The notes below the pieces were generated by a model. It saw only the letters and a program-made list of their open reading frames with translations, did no database searches and was not told where the DNA came from. Positions 22,865-31,277 of a stretch of DNA of 33,299 nt are shown in pieces; within the stretch, counting starts at the first letter, position 1; the number at the start of each line of letters is the position of its first letter. The stretch is taken from the NCBI GenBank assembly GCA_964461715.1, contig CAYWVR010000036.1:1-33299 (forward strand), written 5' to 3'. This DNA is from CAYWVR01 sp964461715 (GTDB taxonomy: Bacteria > Planctomycetota > Phycisphaerae > FEN-1346). The translations under genes and the position numbers were made by a program.

Positions 22865-22894
22865 GTGACGGGGCGCGCTCGGGCCCGATATGAT
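22865..22894 (+). promoter_or_regulatory. Candidate promoter of the ABC exporter gene
   Basis: GTGACG (22865-22870), an 18-bp spacer and TATGAT (22889-22894) lie 38 bp before the ATG at 22933. The -10 is good, the -35 moderate. Confidence 0.4.
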
Positions 22895-22932
22895 GGCGGG
22901 GGCCGTGCGAACCCCGCCTCGGCGGAGGGCCG

Positions 22933-24963
22933 ATGAAAGCGTTCTGGCAAGCCCTGCGCTATGTCTGGCCGTACCGAAGCCGCATCCTCATGGCGTGGAT
23001 CGCGGGGTTTGCGGCATCGGCGCTGTGGGCGGGGTCGATCTCGGCGATCCTGCCGATGTTCAACCTCGTCTTCCACGCCCGTCCCGAGGGGATCCGCTTC
23101 CTGGAGCGGCCCGCCCCCACCGAGGCCGATCCCGGGCGCACGCGGCGGGTCCTGGAGGCCGATCCGAGCTGGACCATCGTCCAGGACGCCTCTGTCGAGG
23201 ACTTCGCCGTCGAGGGCGACACGGTCCGCGTCCCACCCGACGTCACGGTCGTGCCGCCCGCCCAGGGCATGGCGGCGCTGGCGGCGGACGCGGAGCGGGA
23301 GGGCAAGTTCTACGCCCCGATCCTGGCGTGGCTGTCCGAGCACCTGCCGCAGGACCGGTACCGGAGCCTCGTATGGATCATGGTGGCGGTGGTCCTGGCG
23401 ACGGTGGCCCGGGGGGGGCTCGACTACGCCTACGAGTACCTGGTGGGGCACGCGGCGGGGCGGGCGCTTCTGACGCTCAGGCTGCGGGTCTACGACCACG
23501 TCCTCCGCAGCCCTCTTGCCCTTTTCTCGAAGATCGGTCCCAGCGACATCATGAGCCGCTTCCAGCAGGACTGCTTTTACATTATGGAAGGCACGAAGAC
23601 GGTCACGGGAAAGGTCGTCGTGATGCCCGTTCGTGCGGTGATGTGCCTGGTGCCGGCCCTGTTCGTGGGCGTCAGCATCGACCCGTGGCTGCCGGTGACG
23701 ATCCTGGTGGCCGTGCCGCTGGTGGCGCTGCTGGTGCGGCAGTTCGCGCGGCGGATGCGTCAGGCCAGCCGCAAGGGCCTCCAGAGCCAGGCCACGCTCA
23801 TGGGGACGCTCGAGCAGAGCCTCTTCGGCATCCGCATCGTGAAGGGCTACCGGCTCGAGGGGCACCTGAGGCGGCGATTCTTCACGGGCAGCCGGCGGCT
23901 CCTTCGGAACCTTGTCCGGGCCATCCGCATCCAGGCGATCACGGGCCCGGCCGTCGAGACGATCTTCACCGCCGCCGCCGCGGTGGCCGTCATCGTGGGC
24001 GGCAAGATCATCATCGAACGGGGTTTCGACCCGTCGAGCATCGGCGAGTTGACCGTCTTCTTCGGCCTCCTGGTGGGGGCCCTGGACCCGGTGCGGAAGC
24101 TCTCGAACGTCTCGAACCGCATGCAGCAGGCGGCGGCCGGGGCCGAGCGCGTCTTCGAGCTGATGGAATCGGAGCCCGAGCCCCGCTATGGGGCCCACGG
24201 GCGGGTGCTGGCGAGGCACCACGACTCGATCGAGTTCCGGGGCGTCTCCTTCGCCTACCGCGGCGGCCCGCGGGTGCTCGAGGGCATCGACCTGGAGGTC
24301 CGCCACGGCGAGGTCCTGGCCGTCGTCGGGCGCACCGGATGCGGCAAGACGACGCTGGTGAGCCTGGTCCCGCGGTTCTTCGACCCGACCGAGGGGTCCG
24401 TGCGCATCGACGGGACGGACGTCCGGTCCGTGACGCTCCGAAGCCTGCGGGACCAGGTCGCCGTCGTCACCCAGGAGAACGTCCTCTTCGGCGAATCGAT
24501 CGAGGAGAATATCGCCCTCGGGGCCCTGAGCCTTCGCGGCTCCTGCGACCGGGAAGCCGTCGAGGCCGCCGCCCGCGCCGCCCACGCGGACGCATTCATC
24601 CGGGCCCTGCCCGAGGGCTACCGGACGCGCGTCGGCGAGCATGGCGCGACGCTCTCGGGGGGGGAGCGGCAGAGGCTGGCGCTGGCCCGGGCGATCCTCC
24701 GGGATCCGGCGATCCTCATCCTCGACGAGGCGACCAGCGCCCTCGACGAGGAGACGCAGACCCTCATCCAGGAGACGCTCCAGCGGTTCGTCCGGGGGCG
24801 GACGACCTTCCTCATCGCCCACCGCCTCTCGACCCTCTCCATCGCCGACCGCATCGCCGTCATGGACGCCGGAAGGTTGGTCGACGTGGGCACCCACGAA
24901 GAGCTGCTGGAGGCATGCGGCCTATATCGCCGCCTGCACGAGATTGGCCTGGAGGGAGTTTAA
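22933..24963 (+). CDS. MsbA-like ABC exporter (fused transmembrane and ATPase domains)
   Basis: A 676-aa half-transporter: an exporter-type membrane domain (residues 1-400) followed by an ATPase (430-676). Walker A GRTGCGKTT, Q-loop VTQEN, signature LSGGERQR, Walker B ILILDEATSALD and the H-loop IAHRLSTL are intact. It probably works as a homodimer pumping lipid or hydrophobic compounds; the closest known class is MsbA. The loop after the first membrane helix (about 48-143) is about 95 residues, much longer than in MsbA, and on the outer side. ATG has GGAGGG upstream. It lies immediately upstream of the putative origin. Confidence 0.9.
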   Translation: MKAFWQALRYVWPYRSRILMAWIAGFAASALWAGSISAILPMFNLVFHARPEGIRFLERPAPTEADPGRTRRVLEADPSWTIVQDASVEDFAVEGDTVRVPPDVTVVPPAQGMAALAADAEREGKFYAPILAWLSEHLPQDRYRSLVWIMVAVVLATVARGGLDYAYEYLVGHAAGRALLTLRLRVYDHVLRSPLALFSKIGPSDIMSRFQQDCFYIMEGTKTVTGKVVVMPVRAVMCLVPALFVGVSIDPWLPVTILVAVPLVALLVRQFARRMRQASRKGLQSQATLMGTLEQSLFGIRIVKGYRLEGHLRRRFFTGSRRLLRNLVRAIRIQAITGPAVETIFTAAAAVAVIVGGKIIIERGFDPSSIGELTVFFGLLVGALDPVRKLSNVSNRMQQAAAGAERVFELMESEPEPRYGAHGRVLARHHDSIEFRGVSFAYRGGPRVLEGIDLEVRHGEVLAVVGRTGCGKTTLVSLVPRFFDPTEGSVRIDGTDVRSVTLRSLRDQVAVVTQENVLFGESIEENIALGALSLRGSCDREAVEAAARAAHADAFIRALPEGYRTRVGEHGATLSGGERQRLALARAILRDPAILILDEATSALDEETQTLIQETLQRFVRGRTTFLIAHRLSTLSIADRIAVMDAGRLVDVGTHEELLEACGLYRRLHEIGLEGV

Positions 24964-25017
24964 CCGGGGCTTAGCGCAAGCGCTTGGGGAGACCGCACTT
25001 ACGCCGCGTCCCCGTGC

Positions 25018-25037
25018 TGTGGATATCTTGTGGAGAA
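25018..25037 (-). promoter_or_regulatory. Pair of DnaA-box-like sites
   Basis: TGTGGATAT (25018-25026) differs by one base from the reverse complement of the consensus box TTATCCACA, and TGTGGAGAA (25029-25037) also by one base. Their starts are 11 bp apart, so both face one side of the helix. This supports cooperative DnaA binding upstream of dnaA. Confidence 0.6.
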
Positions 25038-25283
25038 CCGGGGGGCTTGGTCTTATCTCCTTTTGCAGCAATCACTTAGGGCGCATCGGGCGGGAGGGGC
25101 GTTGTGAAGAGTCCGAGGGCCCGGCAGCTCGGCGCACAAGCAACCGGCGCGCCAGTAGGGGAAAAACTCAGGGGGTTATGGGGGTTTTGTCGCGGGCGAA
25201 TAACCGCAGTCCCCTGTGCGACACGCGGCCCCCGCAAGGCGAGGAATCGGCGTCTTGCGGAGTCGAGGTCGGGCATCTTTGCG

Positions 25284-25313
25284 TTGACGCCGCACCCCGT
25301 TTTGTGGTAGACA
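25284..25313 (+). promoter_or_regulatory. Candidate dnaA promoter
   Basis: TTGACG (25284-25289), an 18-bp spacer and TAGACA (25308-25313). The leader to the dnaA ATG would be about 130 nt. The -35 is strong, the -10 weak. Confidence 0.4.
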
Positions 25314-25452
25314 AGGAACGTCCGGCGGGCCCTGCCTCGGATGACCCTTTTCGGCCGCCTGCGCCGCCCTGTCTCGGGGCGCCGCCCGAGGCACGAGTGT
25401 CCGGCCCGCCCGGCGCCGCGAGCACTACGTGCATGCCAAAGGGGCCACCCTT

Positions 25453-26784
25453 ATGACATCCATGGATTCAAACGTGTGGCGGGATGCGGTGGCCCGGGTC
25501 GAGCAGGGACCCGACCCCGTCGCCCTGCCACCGTGGCTCCTGTCGGCCGATCCGCAATCCCTCGACGCGGCGCGTTTTCGGGTCGTGCTGCCGGAGGACG
25601 CAGGTGGCGACGGCGTACCGGCGGCGGTGCGCTCGGCGCTGGAGCAGGCCCTGGAACAGACCCTCGGCCGTCACGTGCGGCTCGATTTCATCGAGCCCGC
25701 GTCCGGGCCGGCCGCCCCGGCCGCGCCCGGGCCCCGCGCCGAGACGGACACGCCGCCCGGCCGACCCCATCTGAACCCGCTCTACAACTTCGAGAACTTC
25801 GTCACCGGGCCGTGCAACCGGCTGGCCCACGCGGCGGCCCTGGCCGTCTCGGACCTGCCGGGACGGGCCTACAACCCGCTCTTCCTGCACGCGAGCGTGG
25901 GCCTCGGGAAGAGCCACCTGCTCCAGGCCGTCTGCCAGAAGATTTTCCTTCTGCGGCCCGAGGCCGCGGTCATGTACGTCTCCTGCGAGAATTTTGTCAA
26001 CCGGTTCATCGCGGCCATCGAAGGGGGCGGCCTGGAGGGGTTCCGGAACCGGTTCCGGCACCTCGACATGCTGGTCATCGACGACATCCACTACCTCGCG
26101 GACAAGGACCGGACGCAGGAAGAGTTCTTCCACACCTTCAACACGCTCTACCAAACCCAGAAGCAGGTGATCCTCTCCAGCGACTCCCCGCCGCACGAGA
26201 TCCCCAGCCTCGAGGAACGGCTCATCTCGCGGTTCAAGTGGGGCCTGGTCGTCCGCATCGATCGGCCCAGCTTCGAGACGCGCGTGGCGATCGTCCAGAA
26301 GAAGGCCCGGCTGCGCGGGTGGGAGCTTCCGGAGGACGTCATCCAGTACATCGCCACGGTCGTCGAGACGAACAACCGCGAGCTCGAGGGGGCGGTGGTC
26401 CGCGTCCTCGGCTACGCCTCCCTCTGCAACCGGGAGCCCGACCTGGAGATGGCCAAGGAGGCCCTGCGGGACCTGGTGGTGTCGCCGACCCGCACAATCA
26501 CCATCCAGGGCGTGGCCGACGCCGTCCTCGATCGGTACAATGTCCGCCTCTCGGACCTCCAGTCGAAGCGGCGGAGCCAGTCGATCGCCTTGCCGCGCCA
26601 GGTGGCGATGTACCTGGCCCGGCGGCTGACGAACCGGAGCCTGGAGGAGATCGGGGCGTTCTTTGGCGGACGCGACCACACGACCGTCCTCCACGCCGAG
26701 CGCAAGATCGACCGGCTTGTCACAAAGGACGTCTCGTTCCGCGGCCTCGTCGACGCCATCGAACGGGACGTTTTGCGGGCTTAG
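25453..26784 (+). CDS. dnaA: Chromosomal replication initiator DnaA
   Basis: A 443-aa initiator. Domain I (1-80) is divergent, domain II a short Ala/Pro linker (about 81-105). The AAA+ domain III begins with PLYNFENFVTGPCNRLA. Walker A is ASVGLGKS (147-154), with Ser instead of the usual Thr. Walker B VIDDIHYL is near 208, and the arginine-finger region reads ERLISRFKWGL. Domain IV (350-443) has the DNA-binding helix-turn-helix RSQSIALPRQVAMYLAR and GGRDHTTVLHAERKI. The start is ATG 25453 with AAAGGGG 8 bp upstream; a GTG at 25429 is less likely. It opens the dnaA-dnaN-dciA-gyrB cluster. Confidence 0.96.
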   Translation: MTSMDSNVWRDAVARVEQGPDPVALPPWLLSADPQSLDAARFRVVLPEDAGGDGVPAAVRSALEQALEQTLGRHVRLDFIEPASGPAAPAAPGPRAETDTPPGRPHLNPLYNFENFVTGPCNRLAHAAALAVSDLPGRAYNPLFLHASVGLGKSHLLQAVCQKIFLLRPEAAVMYVSCENFVNRFIAAIEGGGLEGFRNRFRHLDMLVIDDIHYLADKDRTQEEFFHTFNTLYQTQKQVILSSDSPPHEIPSLEERLISRFKWGLVVRIDRPSFETRVAIVQKKARLRGWELPEDVIQYIATVVETNNRELEGAVVRVLGYASLCNREPDLEMAKEALRDLVVSPTRTITIQGVADAVLDRYNVRLSDLQSKRRSQSIALPRQVAMYLARRLTNRSLEEIGAFFGGRDHTTVLHAERKIDRLVTKDVSFRGLVDAIERDVLRA

Positions 26785-26984
26785 TCGCGTGGAGAAGGGG
26801 TGGCGCACGGGTGGCGCATGGCGTCGGTTTCCTCGAGCGCCTTGGGCGCGGCCGAAGGCGCCACGGCGCCGACCACGGCGCGCCACGGAGAATTTCACGG
26901 TTTTCGCACACCGGGCAGGGGTTGAAACGAAGGCTAAGTCGCCGTCTAATAAGGGGTTATGAGATCAGGCCGGCAGGCGCCGAG

Positions 26985-27004
26985 TTTTCCACACCCCCTA
27001 TGAT
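26985..27004 (+). promoter_or_regulatory. DnaA-box-like site next to a -10 box upstream of dnaN
   Basis: TTTTCCACA (26985-26993), one base from the consensus box, is five bases upstream of TATGAT (26999-27004). The box would sit in the spacer of any promoter using that -10, so DnaA could regulate dnaN. I do not see a matching -35. Confidence 0.4.
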
Positions 27005-27038
27005 GACGGTTAAGTCTTTCAATGAAGAGAAAGAATAG
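27000..27038 (+). CDS. Possible 12-codon leader peptide ORF before dnaN
   Basis: Two ATGs, ten further codons and TAG (peptide MMTVKSFNEEKE) end 31 bp before the dnaN start, in a locally AT-richer leader. No clear ribosome binding site precedes it. It overlaps an in-frame upstream ATG for dnaN at 27022. Coding is unproven. Confidence 0.2.
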   Translation: MMTVKSFNEEKE

Positions 27039-27069
27039 AACGGCGCCGCACAGCCAGGAGGCCTCAAGG

Positions 27070-28191
27070 ATGAAAGCGATTTGCGACCGGGCCGCACTGA
27101 CGCAATGGGTCCAGATGGCCGCCTCCGTCGCTTCGGCGCGGAGCCCGAAGCCCATCCTCGGCGGCATTCGCATCGAGGCGACAACCGACCGGATGACGCT
27201 TCTCGCCACGGACCTCGAGGTCGGGATTCATATCACGCTGGACAAGATGGAGGTCCAGGAACCGGGCTCGGCGGTGGTACCGGCCGACCGGCTCCACCAG
27301 ATCCTGCGGGAACTGGGCTCCGACACCGTCACCTTGACCGGTGACGACGAAGAACTGCAGATCGTCGCGCCCGGGTCGCGGTTCAAGATCGTCGGCGACG
27401 ATCCCGGCGACTTCCCCGAGGTTCCGCCCTTTAAGAACGAAGGGGCCTTCGAGGTCCTCGCCGACGATCTGAAGGGTCTGATCCAGCGGACCATCTTCGC
27501 CACCGCCCGGGAGCATACCCGCTATGCCCTGAACGGCGTCCTCTGGGAGGTCGAGAAGACGAACCTGACGATGGTCGCCACGGAGGGGCATCGCCTGAGC
27601 CTGGCGCGGGGCAAGTGCAAGGGCGGTCCGGAGAGCCGGCAGACCGCCATCGTGCCCACGAAGGCGATGCAGCTCGTCGAGCGGTGTCTGGGCGACATGC
27701 CCGACGCCCAGGCCGCGGTTCGCTGTGCCGTTACCGAACGCGAGGTCCACGTGGCCTCGCCGGTGATGGACGGCGGGTCCTGGAGCGTCTATTCACGGCT
27801 CGTCGACGGCCATTTTCCCAAGTACGAGGACCTCATCCCCAAGGATTACGACCGCAAGGTGGTCCTTTCGGCGGGCGACCTTCTCGGGGCCGTGCGGCAG
27901 GCGGCCCTGCTGACCAATGAGGAGTCGCGGGGCGTTCGGTTCCGCTTTGCCGGCGGCGAGTTGGTTCTTTCGAGCCGCACCCCGGAGATGGGCGAAGCCG
28001 AGGTCCGCATGACCGCCGATTACGACGGCGAGCCGCAGGAGATCGGGTTCAATCCCGTGTATCTGACCGACGCGCTGAAGGTGGTCGACGCCGAGGAAAT
28101 CCAGTTCGCCTTCAAGGGTCCCAACAAGCCCGGCGTGATCACCGAAGGCCGCCTCTTCACGTACCTCATCATGCCTGTGAGCGTCGTCTGA
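27070..28191 (+). CDS. dnaN: DNA polymerase III sliding clamp (beta subunit)
   Basis: A 373-aa beta clamp, normal length, made of three repeats. Typical phrases are AICDRAALTQWVQ at the start, KPILGGIRIEA, then DLEVGIHI and VPADRL (domain I), REHTRYALNGVLWE and ATEGHRLSLA (domain II), IPKDYDRKV and GGELVLSSRTPEMGEAE (domain III). The last residues read YLIMPVSVV instead of the common MPMRL, which forms part of the peptide-binding pocket edge. Start ATG 27070 has AGGAGG 8 bp upstream; the ATG at 27022 is in frame but lacks a site and alignment. It tethers polymerase to DNA. Confidence 0.96.
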   Translation: MKAICDRAALTQWVQMAASVASARSPKPILGGIRIEATTDRMTLLATDLEVGIHITLDKMEVQEPGSAVVPADRLHQILRELGSDTVTLTGDDEELQIVAPGSRFKIVGDDPGDFPEVPPFKNEGAFEVLADDLKGLIQRTIFATAREHTRYALNGVLWEVEKTNLTMVATEGHRLSLARGKCKGGPESRQTAIVPTKAMQLVERCLGDMPDAQAAVRCAVTEREVHVASPVMDGGSWSVYSRLVDGHFPKYEDLIPKDYDRKVVLSAGDLLGAVRQAALLTNEESRGVRFRFAGGELVLSSRTPEMGEAEVRMTADYDGEPQEIGFNPVYLTDALKVVDAEEIQFAFKGPNKPGVITEGRLFTYLIMPVSVV

Positions 28192-28232
28192 GCGCGACCC
28201 CTTGCCTGGAGGGAAAGGACAGGGTGGGGGCG

Positions 28233-28640
28233 ATGGCGAAGTCCGAGAAACGGGTCGACCCGGCCCGGCTGGCCCGCGTCCTCCGGAATGCCCGGCCGCC
28301 GGCCCCGAAACGCCCGGCGGCCTCGCCCGTGGGCGAGGCGGTGGGCTGGGTCCTCAAGCGGCTGGAGTTGGATCGGGCCACCCCCAGGCGGCGCGTGGCC
28401 GAGGCCTGGCAGCGGCTCCTCGGGTCTGATGCGAGGTATACGGAGCTGGTGGGCTTGAAGGCGAACGTGGCGACGTTCACGGTGGATTCGTCCGCGCTGT
28501 TGTCGGAGCTCAATAACTTCCGCAAGCAGGAGCTTCTGGAAGGGCTCCGGGCGGAGGTCAAAACGTACTTCGTGCGGGACATTCGGTTCCGCCTCCAGAA
28601 ACGGCGGCCCGGCCCCGCGACGGACAGAAGGAAACGATAG
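28233..28640 (+). CDS. dciA: DciA family (DUF721) replicative helicase loader-type protein
   Basis: A 135-aa protein of the DUF721 family, which includes DciA, the helicase operator used in bacteria lacking DnaC/DnaI loaders. The domain PVGEAVGWVLKRLEL, RRRVAEAWQRLLG, then FTVDSSALLSELNNFRKQELLEGLR matches the family's 'W-x-x-I-V-G' helix and beta-hairpin core. The N- and C-terminal ends are basic, suggesting nucleic acid contact. The ATG at 28233 is chosen; GTG 28224, with AAAGGA 4 bp upstream, is a real alternative. Its place between dnaN and gyrB is the common one for this family. Confidence 0.85.
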   Translation: MAKSEKRVDPARLARVLRNARPPAPKRPAASPVGEAVGWVLKRLELDRATPRRRVAEAWQRLLGSDARYTELVGLKANVATFTVDSSALLSELNNFRKQELLEGLRAEVKTYFVRDIRFRLQKRRPGPATDRRKR

Positions 28641-28645
28641 ACCCC

Positions 28646-31162
28646 ATGGCGAAGCAAAAGAAACCGGCCGCGAAGAAGAAAGCCGCCAAATCGGACAAGG
28701 CCGCACGCACCCACACCGCGAAGCATGGCAAGAGGGCGGAGGCCCCGAAGGACGGGTATCGGGCCGATTCGATCAAGGTCATGAAGGGCCTGGAGGCCGT
28801 CCGCAAGCGGCCCGACATGTACATCGGCGACCGCCACCAGCGCGGCCTCCATCACCTCGTCAACGAGGTCGTCGACAACGCCATCGACGAGGCGATGGCG
28901 GGCTACTGCACCGAGATTCTCGTCACCGTCCACGCCGACGGCAGCATCAGCGTGGCCGACAACGGGCGCGGCTTCCCCGTGGATATCCATCCCGAGGAGA
29001 AGAAGCCCGGGGTGGAGGTCGCCCTGACGATGCTCCACGCGGGGGGGAAGTTCGACCACACGAACTACAAGGTCTCCGGCGGCCTGCACGGCGTGGGCGT
29101 CTCCTGCGTCAACGCCCTCTCGGAGTGGCTCGAGGTCGAGGTGCGCCGCGACGGCGACGTCTATCGCATGGCCTTCGCCCGCGGCCAGAAGACCCGGGAA
29201 CTCAAGAAGTCCGGAAAGAGCAAGAAGACGGGCACCGTCGTCAGCTTCAAGCCCGACAAGCAGATCTTCGACGACCCGACCTTCAAGTTCGAGATTCTCG
29301 AGGGCCGCCTCCGCGAGTTGGCGTACCTGAACGAGGGCATCCATGTCCGCCTCGCCGACGAACGCGACGGACGCGAGGCCGACTTCCGCTACAAGGAGGG
29401 CATCCGGGCCTTCGTCAAGGAGATGAGCCAGGGCAAGACCATTCTCCACCGCGACGTCATCTACTACAAGCGGGCCGACGAGCCAAGCGGCGCCGAGATC
29501 GAAGTCGCCATCCAGTACAACGACGGCTACGCCGAGAACATCCTCTGCTTCGCCAACAACATCAACACCATCGAGGGCGGCACGCACCTGTCGGGCTTCA
29601 AGTCCGCCGTCACCCGGACCCTCAACTACTACGCCCGGAAGCAGAACCTCCTGAAGGGCGACCGCGCGCCCGGCGGCGACGACCTGCGGGAGGGCATGAC
29701 CGCCGTCGTCAGCGTCCGCGTCGCCGATCCCCAGTTCGAGGGCCAGACCAAGACCAAGCTCTCCAACAGCGAGATCGGCACCTTCGTCGAGACCGCCACC
29801 AACGACATGTTCAGCCAGTACCTCGAGGAGAACCCCTCGACCGCCAAGAAGGTCATCAACAAGGCCGTCCAGGCCATGACCGCCCGCGACGCCGCCCGCA
29901 AGGCCCGCGACCTGGTGCGGAGGAAGGGGGCCCTGGCCTCCGGGAACCTGCCGGGCAAGCTGGCCGACTGCTCGGAGCGGGACCCGGCCCTGGCGGAGCT
30001 CTTCCTCGTCGAGGGCGACTCCGCCGGCGGCTCCGCCAAGCAGGGACGCGACCGCCGCACCCAGGCCATCCTTCCCTTGCGGGGCAAGATCCTGAACGTC
30101 GAGAAGGCCCGCATCGATAAGATGCTCGCCCACGAGGAGATCGCCACCATCATCTCCGCCCTCGGCGCGGGCATCGGCACCGACGACTTCGATATCGAGC
30201 GGACCCGCTATCACAAGGTCATCATCATGACCGACGCCGACGTCGACGGGTCCCACATCCGGACGCTGCTCCTGACGTTCTTCTATCGCCATATGAGGCA
30301 GCTCGTCGACCAGGGGTACCTCTACGTGGCACAGCCGCCCCTCTACCGCATCCGCCGCAAGGGACGCGAGCAGTACGTCCGGAGCGACCGCGAGATGCGG
30401 ATGACGCTCCTGAAGCTCGGCGTCGACGGGACGGAGCTCCGCCTCAACCCCGCGCCCAAGAGCCGCAAGAAACCGCAGGAGGTCTCCGGCACGAAGCTCC
30501 AGGACCTGGCCGAGGTCCTCGCGGACGCCGAGGAGCTCGTGCGTACGGTGGAGCGGCTCGGGGTGACGTGGGAGGAGTTCCTCGACATGCGCTCCGCCAA
30601 GGGCGAATTCCCCGCCTGGATGGTCCGCATCCGCGACGACGTCCACCTGGCCCACACCGAGGCCGAGGCCAAGCGGGCCGCTAAGAAGGCCACGAAGGAC
30701 GAGGACGTGGCCCGCCTGGACCTGCCGGAGCCGGAGGAACTCTTCGGCGTCAAGGAGCTGAACAAGCTGACCCGCAAGCTCGCGACGCGAGGCCTGGACA
30801 TCGCCGACTGGTACCTGGAGGCCACCGAGACGGCCGGCGCGGAGAAGACGTGGACGAAGTTCACGGTCCTCTCCAACGGCGACGAGCTAGACGTCTCCGG
30901 CGCCTCGGGTATCTTGCCGGCCATCCGCAAGCTCGGCCAGAAGGGCATGGACATCCAGCGCTTCAAGGGCCTCGGCGAGATGAACGAGGAACAGCTCTGG
31001 GAGACGACGATGGACCCCGCCCGCCGGACCCTCAAGCAGGTCCAGATCGAGGACGCCGCCGAGGCCGAGCGAATCTTCTCCGTCCTGATGGGCAGCGCCG
31101 TCGAACCCCGCCGCGAGTTCATCGAGCGGCACGCGCTGGAGGTCCGGAATCTGGACGTGTAG
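28646..31162 (+). CDS. gyrB: DNA gyrase subunit B
   Basis: An 838-aa GyrB. After a Lys/Ala-rich extension of about 40 residues the ATPase begins at YRADSIKVMKGLEAVRKRPDMYIG, with NEVVDNAIDEA, the DNGRGFPV loop and GGLHGVGVSCVNALS. The transducer includes QTKTKLSNSEI. The TOPRIM domain has EGDSAGGSAKQGRDR (about 455) and DADVDGSHIRTLLLTFF (about 530). Between TOPRIM and the final QRFKGLGEMNEEQLWETTMDP is an insert of roughly 170-180 residues, as in enterobacterial GyrB. Start is ATG 28646, 5 bp after dciA, with no strong site, so coupling is likely. gyrA is not in the window. Confidence 0.95.
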   Translation: MAKQKKPAAKKKAAKSDKAARTHTAKHGKRAEAPKDGYRADSIKVMKGLEAVRKRPDMYIGDRHQRGLHHLVNEVVDNAIDEAMAGYCTEILVTVHADGSISVADNGRGFPVDIHPEEKKPGVEVALTMLHAGGKFDHTNYKVSGGLHGVGVSCVNALSEWLEVEVRRDGDVYRMAFARGQKTRELKKSGKSKKTGTVVSFKPDKQIFDDPTFKFEILEGRLRELAYLNEGIHVRLADERDGREADFRYKEGIRAFVKEMSQGKTILHRDVIYYKRADEPSGAEIEVAIQYNDGYAENILCFANNINTIEGGTHLSGFKSAVTRTLNYYARKQNLLKGDRAPGGDDLREGMTAVVSVRVADPQFEGQTKTKLSNSEIGTFVETATNDMFSQYLEENPSTAKKVINKAVQAMTARDAARKARDLVRRKGALASGNLPGKLADCSERDPALAELFLVEGDSAGGSAKQGRDRRTQAILPLRGKILNVEKARIDKMLAHEEIATIISALGAGIGTDDFDIERTRYHKVIIMTDADVDGSHIRTLLLTFFYRHMRQLVDQGYLYVAQPPLYRIRRKGREQYVRSDREMRMTLLKLGVDGTELRLNPAPKSRKKPQEVSGTKLQDLAEVLADAEELVRTVERLGVTWEEFLDMRSAKGEFPAWMVRIRDDVHLAHTEAEAKRAAKKATKDEDVARLDLPEPEELFGVKELNKLTRKLATRGLDIADWYLEATETAGAEKTWTKFTVLSNGDELDVSGASGILPAIRKLGQKGMDIQRFKGLGEMNEEQLWETTMDPARRTLKQVQIEDAAEAERIFSVLMGSAVEPRREFIERHALEVRNLDV

Positions 31163-31221
31163 TTGCGCCTTGAAGGACGAGCGCCGGCGCCGCGCGGGCC
31201 GCTTGATCGGGCCTTCTCCGG

Positions 31222-31250
31222 TTGACCCGTCTCGCCGCCGCCGGTAGGAT
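31222..31250 (+). promoter_or_regulatory. Promoter of rmuC
   Basis: TTGACC (31222-31227), a 17-bp spacer and TAGGAT (31245-31250) lie 27 bp before the rmuC ATG, in the 115-bp gap after gyrB. The gap also contains a GCGCCGGCGC palindrome at 31181-31190. Confidence 0.6.
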
Positions 31251-31277
31251 GGCGGCGAACGCGAGGCGACGCCGACG

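Larger units (their letters stand above)
24964..25452. other. Putative chromosomal origin region upstream of dnaA
   Basis: 489 bp with no convincing gene, lying before dnaA and downstream of the exporter. It holds two DnaA-box-like 9-mers one helical turn apart (25018-25026 and 25029-25037), a G-run cluster at 25158-25196 (runs of 4, 5, 5 and 3 G), the palindrome CAAGCGCTTG, a GGTTAT/ATAACC inverted pair (25174 and 25200), and a promoter close to dnaA. Short forward and reverse frames here have atypical composition. Origin identity is inferred from position; AT-rich unwinding DNA is not obvious. Confidence 0.5.

Noticed and set aside
22402..24897. 831-codon frame antisense to rplS and the ABC exporter
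   Set aside because: Opposes two genes with unmistakable family motifs; His/Arg/Gly/Pro-rich without domains.
25076..25434. Short frames on both strands in the putative origin
   Set aside because: They overlap each other and the DnaA-box and promoter elements, and show no coding-like composition.
28169..30655. 828-codon frame antisense to dciA and gyrB
   Set aside because: GyrB on the plus strand is certain; the antisense product is low-complexity Val/Leu/Gly/Asp.
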